Assembly: GCA_015233755.1 (NCBI GenBank) | Contig: JADFXA010000007.1 | Coordinates: 8,411 to 16,723 of the forward strand | DNA length: 8,313 nucleotides | Origin: Desulfamplus sp. | Lineage (GTDB): Bacteria; Desulfobacterota; Desulfobacteria; Desulfobacterales; Desulfobacteraceae | Direction: 5' to 3' | Part shown: positions 6,603 to 8,313 of the stretch, piece by piece | Layout of the letters: each line of letters begins with the position of its first letter | Position numbering within the stretch: the first letter of the stretch is position 1 | Translations under genes and position numbers: made by a program | Notes under the pieces: model-generated | Databases searched by the model: none | Told to the model about the DNA's origin: nothing | Seen by the model: only the letters and a program-made list of their open reading frames with translations

Positions 6603-7724
6603 TTAATTTAAAGATAGCTTATACCACTCATATACATCACAGAGCCCTTGTAAGAGACCAATTTGTGATTTCCAACCAATATCATTTAATCGGTTAATAT
6701 CAAGAAGTTTTTGAGGTGTTCCATCAGGCTTTGATGTATCAAAAGATAATTTGCCCTCATATCCAACAACCTTTTTTATCTTTTCTGCAACCTCTCTTAT
6801 TGTAAAATCAATCCCTGCTCCAACATTTACAAAACAGGGTTTAGGATAACTTAAAAAATGGTGTAAAATAGCAGAGTCATCAAGATTCATAACAAATACA
6901 GAAGCATCTGCCATATCCTCTACATGAAGAAATTCTCTGCGGGCAGAGCCAGTGCCCCAAACAACAACCTCTGGTGAATTAGATAATTTTGCCTCATGGA
7001 ATTTACGAATTAGTGCTGGAAGAACATGAGAATTTGCAAGATCAAAGTTATCGTTTGGTCCGTAAAGGTTTGTCGGCATTACAGCGATAAATTTTGTTCC
7101 ATATTGTCTATTATATGATTCACACATCTTTATGCCAGCTATCTTTGCAATTGCATAAGGTTCATTGGTTGGCTCCAGAACCCCTGTAAGAAGGTGTTCC
7201 TCTTTCATAGGCTGAGGTGCAAATTTGGGGTAGATGCAAGATGAACCAAGAAATAGCAACCTTTTAACTTTAGCTTGATATGCTGCGTGGATAACATTTG
7301 TCTGAATAGTTAGATTATTTCGTATAAACTCTGCTGGAAATGTGTTGTTTGCATTAATTCCCCCTACTTGTGCCGCAGCAAGAAAAACATAATCTGGTTT
7401 TTGCTTTTCAAAAAATTGGCTGACGCTATTTTGAGAAGTAAGGTCGATCTTAACAAGGCTCAGCTCTTTTGGCATAAGTTCTGATAACTCTTTGGGCATC
7501 AATTCAGGTAACTTTTTGGGAGTTATCTTTGAACTTAATAGAGAATCTTCTGATGTAAGAATTTTTTCTGACTCTGACGGATTAACGAACATTCCAGGTT
7601 TAGGATAATTAGAGTGAAAACTCCCAACAAGGTTGTTAAATCCATTTTTAAGAAGATTCCTAATAATGGCACTGCCAACCATTCCAGTCGCACCTGCTAT
7701 GAAGATTTTGCTATTTCTATCCAT
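6603..7724 (-). CDS. fcl: GDP-L-fucose synthase (GDP-4-keto-6-deoxy-D-mannose epimerase/reductase)
   Basis: This enzyme performs 3,5-epimerisation and NADPH-dependent 4-reduction of GDP-4-keto-6-deoxymannose, giving GDP-L-fucose in the cytoplasm. From the chosen ATG it has 373 residues. Visible marks are the Rossmann motif GATGMVG (11-17), LAAAQVGGIN, LGSSCIYP with catalytic S161 and C163, EPYAIAK with Y190 and K194, H233 in NSHVLPAL, and REFLHVEDMADA. These match the E. coli WcaG residues S107, C109, Y136, K140 and H179 at a constant offset. The ATG at 7724 is preferred because GGAG sits 5 nt before it; a TTG at 7745 would add seven residues. The protein is about 50 residues longer than the usual roughly 320, owing to an insertion at about residues 46-89 between an early beta strand and VKIDLTSQ, which contains an octapeptide repeat. 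It follows gmd by 70 nt and precedes the kinase gene by 15 nt, so a gmd-fcl operon is likely. Confidence 0.94.
   Translation of the reverse strand: MDRNSKIFIAGATGMVGSAIIRNLLKNGFNNLVGSFHSNYPKPGMFVNPSESEKILTSEDSLLSSKITPKKLPELMPKELSELMPKELSLVKIDLTSQNSVSQFFEKQKPDYVFLAAAQVGGINANNTFPAEFIRNNLTIQTNVIHAAYQAKVKRLLFLGSSCIYPKFAPQPMKEEHLLTGVLEPTNEPYAIAKIAGIKMCESYNRQYGTKFIAVMPTNLYGPNDNFDLANSHVLPALIRKFHEAKLSNSPEVVVWGTGSARREFLHVEDMADASVFVMNLDDSAILHHFLSYPKPCFVNVGAGIDFTIREVAEKIKKVVGYEGKLSFDTSKPDGTPQKLLDINRLNDIGWKSQIGLLQGLCDVYEWYKLSLN
7458..7529 (-). repeat. 24-nt tandem repeat coding an octapeptide inside fcl
   Basis: Three consecutive 24-nt in-frame units encode KITPKKLP, ELMPKELS and ELMPKELS (residues 66-89 of the ATG-started protein). 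The two latter units are identical in protein but match at only about 16 of 24 bases, all differences being silent. The first unit is a diverged copy. The array lies within the insertion not found in typical GDP-fucose synthases. Confidence 0.75.
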
Positions 7725-7729
7725 TTTAA

Positions 7730-7733
7730 CTCC
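7730..7733 (-). promoter_or_regulatory. Ribosome binding site deciding the fcl start
   Basis: On the minus strand GGAG is followed by TTAAA and then the ATG whose first base is 7724. This 5-nt spacing favours that ATG over the in-frame TTG at 7745, which has no comparable upstream signal. Confidence 0.65.
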
Positions 7734-7794
7734 ACGCCTTTTCAATTGTAATAAATCAGACCACAGCTCTTTTTAAAGTCCAAGTTGGTTGCTG

Positions 7795-8313
7795 TTATTC
7801 ATTATAGCTATAAACCTGAAATCCTGCTCTTTGGCATAAGGCATCTTTTTTTGCCTCTTCAAGGTCTGCTTTTACCATCTCTGAAACAAGCTGTTTAAAG
7901 CCGATTTTTGGCTGCCAACCAAGATTGGCTTTTGCCTTAGATGGATCTCCAAGAAGAGTCTCAACTTCTGTAGGGCGAAAATATCTTGGATCAACAGCAA
8001 CAACTGTTTTTCCATTCTCAATGTTAATACCCTTCTCGTTCACCCCTTCCCCTTCCCATTTTATCTCAATCCCAAGCTCTTTTGCAGCAAGCTCTACAAA
8101 CTCACGAACAGAGTGTTGCTCACCAGTTGCAATAACATAGTCGTCTGGTGTCTCTTGCTGAAGCATAAGCCACTGCATCTCAACATAATCTTTAGCATGC
8201 CCCCAATCACGTAGAGCATTCATATTACCAAGATATAGACACTCTTGCATTCCAAGATGGATTCTGCATAAAGCTCTTGTAATTTTTCTTGTTACAAATG
8301 TCTCGCCTCTTAA
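7795..8313 (-). CDS. gmd: GDP-mannose 4,6-dehydratase, C-terminal part
   Basis: The frame is open to the right window edge, so the 172 visible residues are the C-terminal portion of a protein usually about 350-375 residues long. The first ATG in the window (first base 8250) is internal: the preceding codons read RGETFVTRKITRALCRIHLG, a strongly conserved gmd segment. It continues with CLYLGNMNALRDWGHAKDYV, VIATGEQHSVREFVE, VAVDPRYFRPTEVETLLGDP and LGWQPKIGFKQLV, all characteristic of GDP-mannose 4,6-dehydratase. The enzyme converts GDP-D-mannose to GDP-4-keto-6-deoxy-D-mannose using bound NADP(H), the substrate of the fcl product encoded next. The Rossmann GxxGxxG motif and the catalytic Thr/Tyr/Lys region lie outside the window. 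The loop before VAVDPRYFRP is shorter than in E. coli Gmd. The product feeds GDP-fucose, or other GDP-deoxyhexose, supply for cell-surface polysaccharide. Confidence 0.95.
   Translation of the reverse strand, partial: LRGETFVTRKITRALCRIHLGMQECLYLGNMNALRDWGHAKDYVEMQWLMLQQETPDDYVIATGEQHSVREFVELAAKELGIEIKWEGEGVNEKGINIENGKTVVAVDPRYFRPTEVETLLGDPSKAKANLGWQPKIGFKQLVSEMVKADLEEAKKDALCQRAGFQVYSYNE

Noticed and set aside
7458..7533. The 24-nt repeats read as a CRISPR or intergenic repeat array
   Set aside because: The units are contiguous with no spacers, are in frame within fcl and are conserved at the protein rather than the DNA level.
7722..7745. TTG at 7745 as the start of GDP-fucose synthase
   Set aside because: The ATG seven codons later has GGAG at 5-nt spacing and begins closer to the family's usual N terminus.
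7795..8250. A complete 151-residue protein starting at the ATG at 8250
   Set aside because: The frame stays open to the window edge and the upstream codons encode conserved Gmd sequence, so this ATG is internal.

Overview
The window looks like a chromosomal stretch of an AT-rich, probably anaerobic bacterium. The protein types (a large AOR-family tungsten/molybdenum enzyme, a DAO-type flavoenzyme, a multi-PAS hybrid kinase) would suit a Desulfobacterota-like or related sulfate-reducing lineage. That placement is an inference from gene content, not a measured affiliation. No tRNA, rRNA, CRISPR array, insertion sequence or prophage gene is visible.

Left part, plus strand (1-3092): three genes in one direction form a probable redox cassette. 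They are the C-terminal 205 residues of a DAO-family FAD-dependent oxidoreductase cut by the window edge, a complete 712-residue AOR-family oxidoreductase with a strong AAGGAG ribosome site, and a 65-residue ThiS/MoaD-like sulfur carrier ending in Gly-Gly and starting at GTG. A 9-bp hairpin lies between the AOR and sulfur-carrier genes. The natural reading is a bis-pterin W/Mo enzyme, a small protein that may help supply sulfur for its cofactor, and a flavoprotein acting in the same pathway. The substrate cannot be read from the sequence.

Right part, minus strand (8313 down to 3171): gmd (GDP-mannose 4,6-dehydratase, its N-terminal part lying beyond the window), fcl (GDP-L-fucose synthase), then a 1138-residue soluble hybrid histidine kinase. 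gmd and fcl together convert GDP-D-mannose to GDP-L-fucose for surface glycans. The kinase starts only 15 nt after fcl, so it could be co-transcribed. Its layout is PAS-PAS-PAS-coiled coil-HisKA-HATPase-REC-Hpt plus a C-terminal helical domain, and all phosphotransfer residues are present. The two gene groups converge on a 78-nt gap (3093-3170) with no convincing terminator.

Most of the window belongs to known families. The points most worth a second look are the C-x3-C-x3-C cluster motif in the AOR protein, the roughly 50-residue insertion with a silent-codon-diverged octapeptide repeat inside the Rossmann domain of GDP-fucose synthase, the NifL-like tandem PAS pair, and the Asn-rich insertions inside the kinase's PAS2 and ATPase domains. 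I see no clear evidence of an entirely new system.
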